The notes under the pieces: model-generated
Database searches by the model: none
What the model saw: only the letters and a program-made list of their open reading frames with translations
What the model was told of the DNA's origin: nothing
Program-made: the position numbers and the translations under genes
NCBI RefSeq assembly: GCF_002266435.3
Contig: NZ_CP029426.2
Coordinates: forward strand, 5,176,001-5,240,000
Origin: Bradyrhizobium amphicarpaeae
GTDB taxonomy: Bacteria; Pseudomonadota; Alphaproteobacteria; Rhizobiales; Xanthobacteraceae
Length of the DNA stretch: 64,000 bases
Direction of reading: 5' to 3'
Part shown: in pieces, positions 1 through 7,947 of the stretch
Position numbering within the stretch: the first letter of the stretch is position 1
How the letters are laid out: every line of letters begins with the position of its first letter

Positions 1-532
1 GCTGACAAGATCCACGCTGCAGGCGGTAATCTCCATCTCGCGTTTTTTCCGTCGCAAGTTTGGCGCATGATGGAAACGCGGGATCCGTGCTCTCGTAGTC
101 CCATGCGACCAAGGCGCCTTTGAGCACATAGCTTCGATCGGACGCGATCAGGAGATAGTTGGCGCAGCTCGACAAACACTGGTCATACACAACGACCAAA
201 GCGCGTCGTTCACGCAGCACATTGGCAAGTGCAATGCTTGACGCGATGTCGCCCCCGGCGCTTCGAACGACGAAGAGACCGCCTTCTATCAATTTCTTCG
301 CTGGCGATACGTCCGCATCCTTCTCGATCGGGCCGTCAAGGCACAGGACCGTCTGGTCCTCGCTGAGCGCGACGGCCCCCGCAGCAACACCGCGGCAATA
401 ATCAGACGCGCGATAGAATAGCGCCTTGTCGAACAGGCCCTCCCGGGCGCCAGACTGACCGCAAATGAGGAAAGCGCAGAGCGAGGACAGTGCAGCGAGC
501 GACCGCACGGCTGCGATCTTGACCTGGAGCAT
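1..532 (-). CDS. Secreted ClpP/crotonase-fold protein (partial at window edge)
   Basis: An open frame of about 177 codons runs from the ATG at 532 off the left edge, so the C-terminus is missing. It begins with a signal-peptide-like stretch (about residues 5-30). A ClpP/crotonase-like core follows: SAGGDIASSIALANVL, then DQCLSSCANYLLIASD. In this superfamily the GG stretch forms the oxyanion region and the Ser in the S-C-A segment is the nucleophile. Related secreted proteins are common in Bradyrhizobium and their role is unknown. A LexA-box promoter at 666-694 points into it, leaving a leader of about 135 nt. The fold call is from motif reading only. Confidence 0.6.
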   Translation of the reverse strand, partial: MLQVKIAAVRSLAALSSLCAFLICGQSGAREGLFDKALFYRASDYCRGVAAGAVALSEDQTVLCLDGPIEKDADVSPAKKLIEGGLFVVRSAGGDIASSIALANVLRERRALVVVYDQCLSSCANYLLIASDRSYVLKGALVAWDYESTDPAFPSCAKLATEKTRDGDYRLQRGSCQ

Positions 533-665
533 TCTCAAGCTCTTACCCCCGAAGCAACGGCCTTGAATCCCTGTCGGCGAACTATCGCATTGATGCCGCC
601 ACTGCCACCGACCGAGGCCCGACGTGAGCCTTTACCCCCGGCGCACCGCAAAATTGAGTTCGCCT

Positions 666-694
666 AACCTAGAACAAACAACGAACAACGTCAA
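666..694 (-). promoter_or_regulatory. LexA-box promoter facing the ClpP-like gene
   Basis: Read on the minus strand: TTGACG, 17 bp, TAGGTT. The 17-bp spacer contains GTTC-N7-GTTC (672-686), the alphaproteobacterial SOS box. The same layout recurs at 9771-9800 and 18430-18458. Confidence 0.65.
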
Positions 695-715
695 TTCTAT
701 TTCAGGTTGTCCTGA

Positions 716-1015
716 TTAAATGATCCCGAACCGCTTCCGCCGCTCCGCCGTTTCCGCAAGCTGCTTCAGCTCCGCGCGTGCCAGCTTGCCGTTGGCAACG
801 ACGCCGGCGAGGTGGTCACGCACCTTCCCGACGATGTTGATGGCGAGGAACAGCTTTTCGCGGCCTGCGGCATCGTCCACCGTGGTGGCGCGCCAGGCTG
901 CGATGTAACTCTTCTCGAGCGCGTCAAAGGCTTCGTTCAACAGCTCGTCATCGAGCAACGCTTCGGCACGGGCCGCCCTCGCGGCCGCCCTTTCCAGTGT
1001 GCTCTCGTCAGACAT
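716..1015 (-). CDS. Small phage-module protein, function unknown
   Basis: Encodes 99 residues with Ala/Glu/Arg-rich, probably helical sequence. The start is set by an AGGAGG Shine-Dalgarno 4-5 nt before the ATG at 1015. Proteins of this kind (ARAEALL..., then ...VRDHL) tend to accompany P22-like portal genes in rhizobial prophages; that link is from memory. It is the last phage-type gene downstream of the portal/toxin region on this strand. It could be a scaffold or structural accessory; I do not assign a role. Confidence 0.6.
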   Translation of the reverse strand: MSDESTLERAAARAARAEALLDDELLNEAFDALEKSYIAAWRATTVDDAAGREKLFLAINIVGKVRDHLAGVVANGKLARAELKQLAETAERRKRFGII

Positions 1016-1119
1016 TGGTTTCCTCCTCTTGGTTCGGCCGGCGCATTAACATATCTCGTCCCTGGAGACAGATCCCGTCATCGGCTCCTTTATTGCTTGG
1101 CAGCGGCGGACGCGCGACC

Positions 1120-1210
1120 TCCGGCACCGTCATCCCCGCGTCGAGGATTACTTTGATCTTGGCGAGTTCGATTTCGCCTTGCTCTTGGCCTGGAGATGGA
1201 TCGCGTCATT
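1120..1210 (-). pseudogene. Decayed fragment of portal 3' end (third copy)
   Basis: On the minus strand this stretch encodes DAIHLQ...EIELAKIK...LDA with frame breaks. It matches the coiled C-terminal part of the portal gene (about 5000-5090) and its second copy (about 3120-3205). It shows that the portal 3' end has been copied at least three times in this region. Confidence 0.55.
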
Positions 1211-1311
1211 CAGTGCTTACTGTTGCCTGAACTGGGCCTAGCGGAGAGCACCGACCCGATCGATCTCGCTCAACCTTTTGTGGCAATAACTTCGGGCTGA
1301 CTCCGGCAGGC

Positions 1312-1641
1312 GGCGTAGCGAGTTGTTTGATCAAGTGTCCAAATCAGCGCGCCTGCATGCTTAAGAGCATCTAGTCAAGCAATCACGGTCTTAGGTTACT
1401 CAAGCTGTCCTCAATCTTTGCGACCGTCGGATTATTCCGCACAAGATCTGTCACTCCTTGCGACTCAGCGAGTTCAGGAGCGGCGACCTGATTGATGAAC
1501 CTGACGAATGCCCCCCAAAGACCTCCAATCGCAGACCTTCGGCCGTCTCCGCAGGGGGATAGCGAGTGGTTGATCAAACCGATCAAACGTCCAAGCAGCG
1601 CGCCTTCATGCTTGGATGCATTTGCCGAGCAATCACGGACC
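1312..1641. repeat. Imperfect direct repeat of about 80 bp, two copies
   Basis: About 1312-1390 and 1558-1641 share the order tagcgag-ttgatca-cgtccaa/gtccaaa-cagcgcgcct-catgctt-gagcaatcacgg, with small indels. The copies lie about 245 bp apart and flank most of a short open frame. The repeat probably records a duplication in decaying cargo DNA. Confidence 0.55.
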
Positions 1642-1643
1642 AA
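1383..1643 (-). CDS. Hypothetical protein or cargo-gene remnant
   Basis: An 86-residue frame that I do not recognise. Its 5' part (coding ALLGRLIGLINHSL) is the segment duplicated at 1312-1390. No clear Shine-Dalgarno was seen. It lies directly downstream of a SUKH immunity gene, where further immunity genes or toxin fragments are common. It may be a remnant rather than a working gene. Confidence 0.3.
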   Translation of the reverse strand: MVRDCSANASKHEGALLGRLIGLINHSLSPCGDGRRSAIGGLWGAFVRFINQVAAPELAESQGVTDLVRNNPTVAKIEDSLSNLRP

Positions 1644-1697
1644 ACGAGCGTAGAGTCAGCTGCGTGCAGCAAGTCCATGAACAGCTGGGCTTTCCTA

Positions 1698-2174
1698 TCA
1701 CTCCATCCCTTCGGGGCATTCAGTGAGAGAATTGATAAACTCTCTCAAGCTTGGGGCGAGAAAGAAAATGTATCGATCGTCGTCTCCGTAATCTGCCCTT
1801 GAGTTGAACATGATATTCCCAAAGGATCCAGGAATGACGCTATAGATGAAATAATCACCTGCTGAATCGCACGCGAAGGGTATATATCCCTGAGGAAATT
1901 CTGGCTTCTCATGTACCAGGAATGTGTAGGTACGTTCGAAGGTTAATCCTTTGTCGTTGCGTATGTTCATCGGAAGGAATTCCTCGACGTCATAAGCCTC
2001 TCCGTCCTTGACGAAGAATTCCGGACGAGGGGTTCCGCCGTTATAGCGGAGGTAATGCTCTTTGAGATCTTGCGGCAAGCGAACGCGCAATTTCTGCTCG
2101 ACGCGCCGAATGTCCAACTCGGAAAGCGGGGAAGCAGTCCCTTCGAAAACAACCAATGCTTTTCTCCTCGTCAA
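1698..2174 (-). CDS. SMI1/KNR4 (SUKH) immunity protein, copy A
   Basis: Encodes about 158 residues, typical of SUKH-1. It has the helix-turn LSELDIRRVEQKLRVRLP, the YLRYNGG segment, PRPEFF, and a C-terminal REFINSL. SUKH proteins neutralise nuclease toxins delivered by contact or phage-like systems. The start is a TTG at 2174 that overlaps the toxin stop (TTGA), so translation is probably coupled; an alternative start is slightly downstream. Its paired toxin (2171-2991) is frameshifted, leaving this as an orphan immunity gene. It is clearly homologous to the gene at 3399-3869. GC is lower than in flanking chromosomal genes. Confidence 0.88.
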   Translation of the reverse strand: MTRRKALVVFEGTASPLSELDIRRVEQKLRVRLPQDLKEHYLRYNGGTPRPEFFVKDGEAYDVEEFLPMNIRNDKGLTFERTYTFLVHEKPEFPQGYIPFACDSAGDYFIYSVIPGSFGNIMFNSRADYGDDDRYIFFLAPSLREFINSLTECPEGME

Positions 2175-2991
2175 CGCCTATACGGGACACCGTGGTGTTT
2201 GGAGTACTGGGCAACAGAACCAGCATGAGGATTTGTGGATTCGTGCGCTCCCCTAGTGATTAGCTCAAACGTGGCCTCTCCATTCGTTGGATCGAAGTCG
2301 TCGACGTGGTGCCACCGATAACCATCGGGCGTTTTAGCGAACTTACCTTCTTTGTTCGCGAGGCGAAAGTCAGCTCTCCGTCGTACTTCATTGCCGGCAG
2401 AGCGACCGACGCCCTTCGCACCCGGTATCCGCTCGCGGCCTCAACGGCTCCAGGAAAGTCATCGCGGCGCTTCGCATCAATCAGGTTAAGGAAGGACCCG
2501 GCAACTCCAAGCGGGGTCAAGCCCAACAGATTGCCGATACGCGTCGCCAGCTCTTGGGCGTTGTGCAGCGGCACGCCAAAGGCTGTCAGGGCGTCGATGG
2601 CCCGATGCCCGATCTGTTGTGTGGGGGTGAAGGTCGCCGGTTTCAACTCGCCGAGCGGTATGAAGTGCGATAGATCAGGACGAAGCTTGTCCTGCGAAGG
2701 CGTCGATGCAACGGGTCGATCCGTAGACGCATCGCTAGCCTCACTTCCCGGATCCCAGGACTCACCCTCCTCCGGGACCTGTGTGATCTTCGCTGCCGGA
2801 CCGACATAGAGTCGGTGAACTCCCGTCGCGGGCAGCGGCGGCGGAGGCTGCGCCAGTTGACTCCGTGCTTGTTGACCCGGCGCCTGCTGCGCTACGCCAT
2901 CGGCACTGAACGGATCGTGGTCGACCGGAACGAGCGTGACATTTTCGAAGTCAGGCTGGTGCTCGACCGGCACCAGAGAATAGTCAGCCAT
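2171..2991 (-). pseudogene. WHH-nuclease polymorphic toxin, copy A, frameshifted
   Basis: Compared with the intact toxin at 3866-4861, the N-terminal 190 or so residues are kept (ATG at 2991, DYSLVPVEHQPDF, later IPLGELKPATF and GVPLHNAQELATRIG). At about 2428-2431 four bases (AGTC on the plus strand) are missing, which shifts the frame. About 55 codons are also deleted after NEVR. The nuclease end survives out of frame as DGYRWHHVDDF ... YSKHHGVPYRR with its stop at 2171. Read in the shifted frame the product ends at 2260 with an unrelated tail. The start overlaps the end of a portal fragment. Confidence 0.82.
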
Positions 2992-3300
2992 GATGGACAA
3001 CCAGCAGGTATTTGCCGGGACGGTCGGAGTCCGGAACGTAGTGGTGGCCGTCCCTCGCCTGGCGGGTATGAGCGCTGCACCTTCCCGGCCTCGATCGCTG
3101 CCTTCAGATGCGTCTCGAGCACCGTCATCTTGGCGTCGAGGGCGGCCTTGATCTTGGCGAGCTCGATCTCCCCTTGCGTCTTGACCTGGAGATGGATGGC
3201 GTCGGCCTGCGCCTTATGGAACAGCTTCTGATGCGCGGCATCGACCTGAGCTCGCGCCGGCACGGCGAGCAGCTTCGGATTGGCCGGCGGCTCTGAGGGC
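2984..3300 (-). pseudogene. Portal protein 3' fragment preceding toxin copy A
   Basis: Encodes PANPKLLAVPARAQ, then DAIHLQVKTQGEIELAKIK, SYPPG and, after a frame break, ARDGHHYV...RPGKYLLVVHHG with a stop at 2984. This parallels the end of the portal gene at 4854. The upstream portal body is absent. The fragment keeps the 8-bp stop/start overlap with the following toxin, so portal-end + toxin + immunity appears to have been duplicated as one block. Confidence 0.75.
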
Positions 3301-3398
3301 AGAGGGCTGCTTCAGCAAGCGGCTGGTCAACGTGACTTCAACCTGGGGTGCATCCACGCAGACAGTCACGATCTCAGAGCCGTGCGCCCGTAGTGCCC

Positions 3399-3869
3399 CT
3401 ACATCCCTTCAGGCAGTTCAGTGAGGGAATTGATAAATCCTTTCAGTGTCGGGGCGAGAAACACAACGTAACGATCAGGGTTCTCATAATCTTCATGTGA
3501 ATTGAACATTATATTCCCGAAAGATTCGGGCCTTACACTGTAAAGAAACATATCTCCCGCAGAATCGTCCGCGAACGGTATATATCCCCGAGGAAACTCG
3601 GGCGTCTGATCCACCATCATGACGTATGTTCGTTCGAAGCTCGATCCTCTCGCGCCAGTGTTCATGGAGTAGAAACAGTCAACATCATACGCCTCTCCGT
3701 CCTTCAGGAAAAACTGAGGACGAGGTTTTCCTCCGTTATGGAGGAGGTAGTGCTCCCTAAGATCCTGCGGCAGCCGAACACCTAAGCGGTGCTCCACACG
3801 CCTGATGTCCAGCTCAGAAAGTGGTGGAGCAGTCTGCTCAAAAACGACCATTGCCTGTTTCCTTATCAA
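3399..3869 (-). CDS. SMI1/KNR4 (SUKH) immunity protein, copy B
   Basis: Encodes about 156 residues. It has LSELDIRRVEHRLGVRLP, EHYLLHNGG, KPRPQFF and a C-terminal KGFINSLTELPEGM, the same layout as copy A at 1698-2174. It is predicted to bind and inhibit the WHH nuclease encoded directly upstream. A TTG start at 3869 overlaps the toxin stop codon (TTGA), and an in-frame ATG lies at 3853. The coupling supports co-production with the toxin. SUKH proteins are established immunity proteins; the specific partnership here is inferred from adjacency. Confidence 0.9.
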   Translation of the reverse strand: MIRKQAMVVFEQTAPPLSELDIRRVEHRLGVRLPQDLREHYLLHNGGKPRPQFFLKDGEAYDVDCFYSMNTGARGSSFERTYVMMVDQTPEFPRGYIPFADDSAGDMFLYSVRPESFGNIMFNSHEDYENPDRYVVFLAPTLKGFINSLTELPEGM

Positions 3870-4861
3870 CGCTTGTAAGGCACTCCGTGGTGCTTGACGT
3901 ACTGCGCAACCGAGCCCGCATGAGGTCGCGTAGCATTGTGGGCGTCTTTATCTATCAGCTCGAAAGTGGCCCTTCCAGTCTGCGGATTGAAGTCGTCGAC
4001 GTGGTGCCACATGTATCCATCCGGTTTTTCAGCGAATTTTCCTTCCTCGTTCGCAAGAACGAAGTCTTTTCTATAGCTGCCAGTAAGTGGAATATTCACA
4101 ACGCTTAGCTGCCCCTGTGCGGCCGGATAGAGGTGCTCCGTTCCAGCAAAAGTGGGACCGCCGTTTACGGTCGTTCCCACACCGGCGTATCCTTTTTTAG
4201 CCGCCCAGGCCGCCGGCAAGAGCCGAACCTTGCTCGTTAGCGCGCGTACTTCGTTGGCGGCGACGCGCCCGGCGCCCTTCGCACCTGGTATCAGTCCGCT
4301 CGCAGCCTCAACGGCTCCGGGGAGATCATCGCGGCGCTTCGCATCAATGAGATTAAGAAACGAACCGGCGACGCCAAGCGGAGTCAACGTCAATAAATTG
4401 CCGATACGCGTCGCCAGCTCTTGGGCATTGTGCAGCGGTACGCCGAGAGCTAGCAGCGTGTCGATCGCGCGATGCCCGATCTGCTGTGTGGACGTGAAGG
4501 TCGCCGGCTTCAGCTCGCCGAGCGGGATAAAGTGCGACAAATCAGGAGGAAGCTTGTTCTGGGGAGGTATCGTTGCAGCCGGCCGAACTGCTGCAGACGT
4601 ATCGTTAGCTTCGCTTTCCGGATCCCAGGATTCCCCCTCCTCCGACGGCTGTGTGACCTTCGCTGCTGGACCGACATAGAGTCGCTGAACTCCCGTCGCC
4701 GGCAGCGACGGCTGAGGCTGCGCGAACTGCTCCTGTGCCTGTGGGCCCGGTGGCTGTTGCGCTACGCCATCGTCACTGAATGGATCATGGTCGACCGGAA
4801 CGAGAGCGACGTTCTCGAAGTCCGGCTGGTGCTCGACCTGCACCAGGGAATAATCACCCAT
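3866..4861 (-). CDS. Polymorphic toxin with C-terminal WHH (HNH/EndoVII) nuclease
   Basis: About 331 residues from the ATG at 4861. The N-terminus has a doubled motif, SLVQVEHQPDF and ALVPVDHDPFS. A Pro/Gln-rich linker follows, then a conserved helical middle (IPLGELKPATF, GVPLHNAQELATRIG, NLIDAKRRDD). The C-terminal 50 residues carry WHH at about 285-287 (DGYMWHHVDDFNP) and a terminal HAGSVAQYVKHHGV, fitting the WHH family of HNH/EndoVII nucleases. There is no signal peptide. The start overlaps the portal stop by 8 bp and the SUKH gene follows with overlap. It is presumably toxic to DNA or RNA in cells lacking the SUKH protein. Confidence 0.85.
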   Translation of the reverse strand: MGDYSLVQVEHQPDFENVALVPVDHDPFSDDGVAQQPPGPQAQEQFAQPQPSLPATGVQRLYVGPAAKVTQPSEEGESWDPESEANDTSAAVRPAATIPPQNKLPPDLSHFIPLGELKPATFTSTQQIGHRAIDTLLALGVPLHNAQELATRIGNLLTLTPLGVAGSFLNLIDAKRRDDLPGAVEAASGLIPGAKGAGRVAANEVRALTSKVRLLPAAWAAKKGYAGVGTTVNGGPTFAGTEHLYPAAQGQLSVVNIPLTGSYRKDFVLANEEGKFAEKPDGYMWHHVDDFNPQTGRATFELIDKDAHNATRPHAGSVAQYVKHHGVPYKR

Positions 4862-6515
4862 GGTGCACAACCAGCAGAAATTTGCCGGGCCGCCCAGGGT
4901 CCGACACGTAGTGGTGGCCGTCCCTCGCCTTGCGTGCGCCCGGCGGATACGATCGCTGCACCTTCCCCGCTTCGATCGCCGCCTTCAGATGCGTCTCGAG
5001 CACCGTCATCTTGGCGTCGAGCGCGGCCTTGATCTTGGCGAGCTCGATCTCCCCTTGCGTCTTGACCTGGAGATGGATGGCGTCGGCCTGAGCCCTCTCG
5101 CGTTCGATCTGCACCCTGTGGGCGGCGGCGAGCTGGTCGGCCTGAACGCGCGCCTGCAGCGCCATCAGCTTCGGATCGGGCGGTGCCTGTGGCGGCGCCG
5201 GCGGCGGATTGAGGAGCTGTCCGGTCTGCGGATTGACGGCCGTGGGATCGTTGAAGAACTGGTCGGGGTTTCGGTGTCCCATGATGCGCGTCAGCTCGGC
5301 CGCGGTGTTGTAGAGCTGGCGGTCGCCGACCAGATTGAGCTTGCCGCCGGCCAGCAGCTCCTTCTGCACATTGGCGATCGCCATGGTCTGGGCGAATTGC
5401 TGGGCCTTGCCGCCGGCGCCGAGGCCGACATTGATGGTCATGTCGTCCCGCGTCTTCCAGTTGCGTGGGTTGACGGCGACCCAGGCGTTGCGCAAGCGAA
5501 CCGTTTCCTCGCGCTGGCCATGCTTGCGGATCGTGCCGTGCAGCAGCGCGAAGATGTCGCGCACGCCTTCGGCCATGACGCGGGCGATCAGCTTGATGCG
5601 CATCTGCGAGGCCGAGAACACCTGCGCGACTGCGGTCGCCGACTGGTTCTGCAGCACGTTGGCGTCGATGCCCTGCGTCTGTTTGGCCAGCCCGGTGCGG
5701 AGCTCGAGCTCGGCGTCGAGATATTGCAGCATCGGGTAGATCGACGTGGTGATGTCGGGCACCACCTGCCAGTTCAGACCGCCCGCCGTCTTGGTGCGAA
5801 CCACCCCGCCCGGCCGCGACACCAGGAGGTCGTCGAGCGTGTTCGGCCCGGCATTCTGCTCGGCGACCTCGACGCGCGGATTGTTGTGCAGATAGAGATT
5901 GTCGAGCGCGCCGCGCTTCAGCGCGGTCTTCTCGCGCTGCAACGGCATCACGAGATCGGCGATCGAGCGGCCGAAGAAGCGATGGGTGACCGGCACCGGC
6001 GTGGTCGCCGCAAACGGCATCTCGTCGAACGGCGTGATGCAGTCCTTGCCGTCCTTGCGCAGGATCTCGGCCTGGTCGCCGCCGGTGATGACCTGATAGA
6101 GGCAGGGACGGCCCGAGCCCTCATAGTCCATCCGCACGTAGTGCTCGGTGATGCGCAGCAGCCGCGCCGCCGAATTGCCGCTGCCGCCGCCTGATGTCGC
6201 GGACAGATGCTCTTCCACAGTGTCGCGCGCCAGCGTCTCGATCTCGGTCGTGCCGGTGTGCGGCAGCAGGGCCCTGATCTGGCCGGCATCAAAGCCCTCC
6301 GCGATCAGTTGCGCCTCGGTCTTGGTGACGACCTCGTGGAAGCAATAATTGCAGTCGCGGATGCCGCGCGCACCGCGCTCGATGCCGAACTCTTCCGGCG
6401 GCACGCCCATCACCCGCGCCTGCGCGAGCTTGCGCGTGGTGACGATGGTGACGTCATGCATGACTGGAGAGCCCATCGGCGCGGGCGGCGCCGGGGCTAG
6501 CAAGGGAATGGGCAT
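4854..6515 (-). CDS. P22-like phage portal protein, C-terminal piece
   Basis: About 553 residues. Portal features include VMGVPPEEFGIERGARGIRD, the THRFFGRSIADLV segment, an ELRTGL...GIDANVLQ stretch, and a coiled C-terminus (QADAIHLQVKTQG). P22-type portals are about 700-750 residues. The missing N-terminal part of about 190 residues is encoded at 8510-9094, so the gene was split by roughly 2 kb of inserted cargo. The ATG used here gives an artificial Pro-rich start at the breakpoint (PPAPMGSPVMHDVTIVTTRK). Function as a portal is unlikely without the N-terminal piece. Confidence 0.8.
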   Translation of the reverse strand: MPIPLLAPAPPAPMGSPVMHDVTIVTTRKLAQARVMGVPPEEFGIERGARGIRDCNYCFHEVVTKTEAQLIAEGFDAGQIRALLPHTGTTEIETLARDTVEEHLSATSGGGSGNSAARLLRITEHYVRMDYEGSGRPCLYQVITGGDQAEILRKDGKDCITPFDEMPFAATTPVPVTHRFFGRSIADLVMPLQREKTALKRGALDNLYLHNNPRVEVAEQNAGPNTLDDLLVSRPGGVVRTKTAGGLNWQVVPDITTSIYPMLQYLDAELELRTGLAKQTQGIDANVLQNQSATAVAQVFSASQMRIKLIARVMAEGVRDIFALLHGTIRKHGQREETVRLRNAWVAVNPRNWKTRDDMTINVGLGAGGKAQQFAQTMAIANVQKELLAGGKLNLVGDRQLYNTAAELTRIMGHRNPDQFFNDPTAVNPQTGQLLNPPPAPPQAPPDPKLMALQARVQADQLAAAHRVQIERERAQADAIHLQVKTQGEIELAKIKAALDAKMTVLETHLKAAIEAGKVQRSYPPGARKARDGHHYVSDPGRPGKFLLVVHHG

Positions 6516-6575
6516 GTTTTGATTGAACTCTCAGGTTTTGCCGCGTGAACATAGGCGGCAGAAGAGCAGCGGCGG

Positions 6576-6859
6576 CTAATAGCCGCTCTTGCGCATGTAG
6601 TCCTGGATCATGCCGAGCAGTCCGCCGGCCAAGGCCGTTCGAGATTGGAGAGATCGTCCCGTGCGATCAAGCGGACCTGGTCTGGCAGGCCGGTGGAAGC
6701 ACGTTGTGATGGCGTCGCGCTTGCAGGCGGATCGCTCGGCGCGATACCCGGCTGAGGCTGCCGCTGATTGGCAGACGACGCGGCAGAACGAACTTGGCTT
6801 CGCGGCGGCAACCGACGGGCTCCGACGTCGCCTTGCGTGCCGGTCTGCTGCTTCGGCAT
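6576..6859 (-). pseudogene. Remnant of a cargo gene with GLLGMIQDYMR tail
   Basis: The minus strand reads MPKQQTGTQGDVGARRL, then a Gln/Pro/Ser-rich stretch. After a frame change it ends GGLLGMIQDYMRKSGY with a stop at 6576. The last 16 residues nearly match the end of the protein encoded at 7204-7947, so the two tails share ancestry. The frame shift and lack of a domain suggest a dead copy. Confidence 0.5.
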
Positions 6860-6929
6860 GACTTCATCCTTTGGTCTTACGTTCTGCGTCCGCGTGTGGA
6901 GTATTTCGACATGGTAGCCCGTGGGCTGC

Positions 6930-6985
6930 TTGTGACGATGGTGACGTCATGCATGACTGGAGAGCCCGCCGGCGCGGCGAGCCGG
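6930..6985 (-). repeat. Second copy of portal breakpoint sequence
   Basis: The stretch TGACGATGGTGACGTCATGC and the following ACTGGAGAGCCC occur here and at about 6440-6475 inside the portal piece. On the minus strand both encode GSPVMHDVTIVT. The copy marks rearrangement at the site where the portal was interrupted. Confidence 0.6.
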
Positions 6986-7069
6986 GCCTCGAATTTGAGG
7001 CGGGAGTTGTTCGCGCGCTGCACTGTAAACAGGAACCGCCGCCGCCGTCCGCTCTCGGCAATTGGAATG

Positions 7070-7158
7070 AAAAAACCCGCAGCAGATTTCTCCGCGCGGG
7101 CTTGATGCGAACTCTTTCGATGATGCCACTCTAGAGGTGTTTTGCCCGACGCGTCCAA
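7070..7158 (-). repeat. Promoter-leader-terminator repeat, copy 1
   Basis: Read on the minus strand: a TTGGACGCGTCGGGCAAAAC box, TAGAGTGGCATCATCGAAAG, then a GC hairpin (GCCCGCGCGGAG...CTGCTGCGGG) and a run of six T. It sits 45 bp past the stop of the gene at 7204 and could terminate it or make its own short RNA. Confidence 0.6.
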
Positions 7159-7203
7159 GCCAAATTTCGGGTTTTTAGATCCGATCGAGTGCTGGCTCAG
7201 CGG

Positions 7204-7947
7204 CTAATAGCCGTTATTGCGCATGTAGTCCTGGATCATGCCGAGCAGACCGCCGGCCGTGCCGCTCGTCGGATCGTTGCGATTATCAAATCCCCGCATC
7301 GATGCCATGGACGAGCCAGGCTCATTTGCGAACACGCCGATCGGCCGGCTGGCCTGAGTCGGTTGCGGCCCACCAGGCAGACCGCGCCAATCGCCAAATC
7401 GTTCATTGAAAGTCGATGGATAGCGTGCTGGAGCGTTTCCCGACGCCGAAACAGGTCCGGCATCTTCGGGATCAACGCGCGTGAGACGTCGAACGGGAAC
7501 GGCGTTGGTTTCGGGACCATTCTCCCCACCCGGCTCGGGATAGCCATATTCCCACACGTTTCGACGGTTTGGCAGACCCGCTCCGTCAACGGAATCCCTG
7601 ATCAGCTGCTTGATCCACGGCTGCGAGTAGTCCTCAGAGAAATCGAGAGGACCATATCCATAGGTGACGCCAGCGCCGGGCGTGCCAAACCCAACACCAG
7701 TCTCGCTGCCCACTGTCGCCACGTTGGCTCCGACCCGTCCCATCCCGAGAGTGCCTGCTGCCGATGGTCCCGTCAGCAGAGCCCCCAGATCATTGGTGTA
7801 TCCCGCCGACAGACTGAACCCGGGCGTACCGTAGTAGAGCTGCGGATAAAGCCTGCCGGAATTGTCTATGTAGGCCCCAACGCCCACTCCTCCCGCCAAC
7901 GTCGGAATTGCGGCAGTGAATCCGCCATAGGTGCCCTTGTCGCTCAT
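7204..7947 (-). CDS. Candidate effector: Gly-rich N-terminus, C-terminus shared with the AHH protein
   Basis: 247 residues, no signal peptide. Residues about 8-110 are rich in Gly, Ala, Ser and Tyr (GGFTAAIPTLAGGVGVGAYI and YYGTPGFSLSAGY), which could form an amphipathic beta or membrane-active region. Residues about 175-220 contain FNERFGDW and ASRPIGVFANEP, a block also found near the end of the AHH protein at 14622-16250. The last residues are GLLGMIQDYMRNNGY. The start overlaps the stop of the upstream membrane-protein gene by 4 bp (ATGA), so the two are coupled. I infer a toxin paired with a membrane immunity protein; no known toxin family was recognised. Confidence 0.6.
   Translation of the reverse strand: MSDKGTYGGFTAAIPTLAGGVGVGAYIDNSGRLYPQLYYGTPGFSLSAGYTNDLGALLTGPSAAGTLGMGRVGANVATVGSETGVGFGTPGAGVTYGYGPLDFSEDYSQPWIKQLIRDSVDGAGLPNRRNVWEYGYPEPGGENGPETNAVPVRRLTRVDPEDAGPVSASGNAPARYPSTFNERFGDWRGLPGGPQPTQASRPIGVFANEPGSSMASMRGFDNRNDPTSGTAGGLLGMIQDYMRNNGY

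Noticed and set aside
6877..7158. 93-residue minus-strand frame containing GSPVMHDVTIVT
   Set aside because: It merges a repeat unit, intergenic DNA and a portal fragment; the composition is not protein-like.
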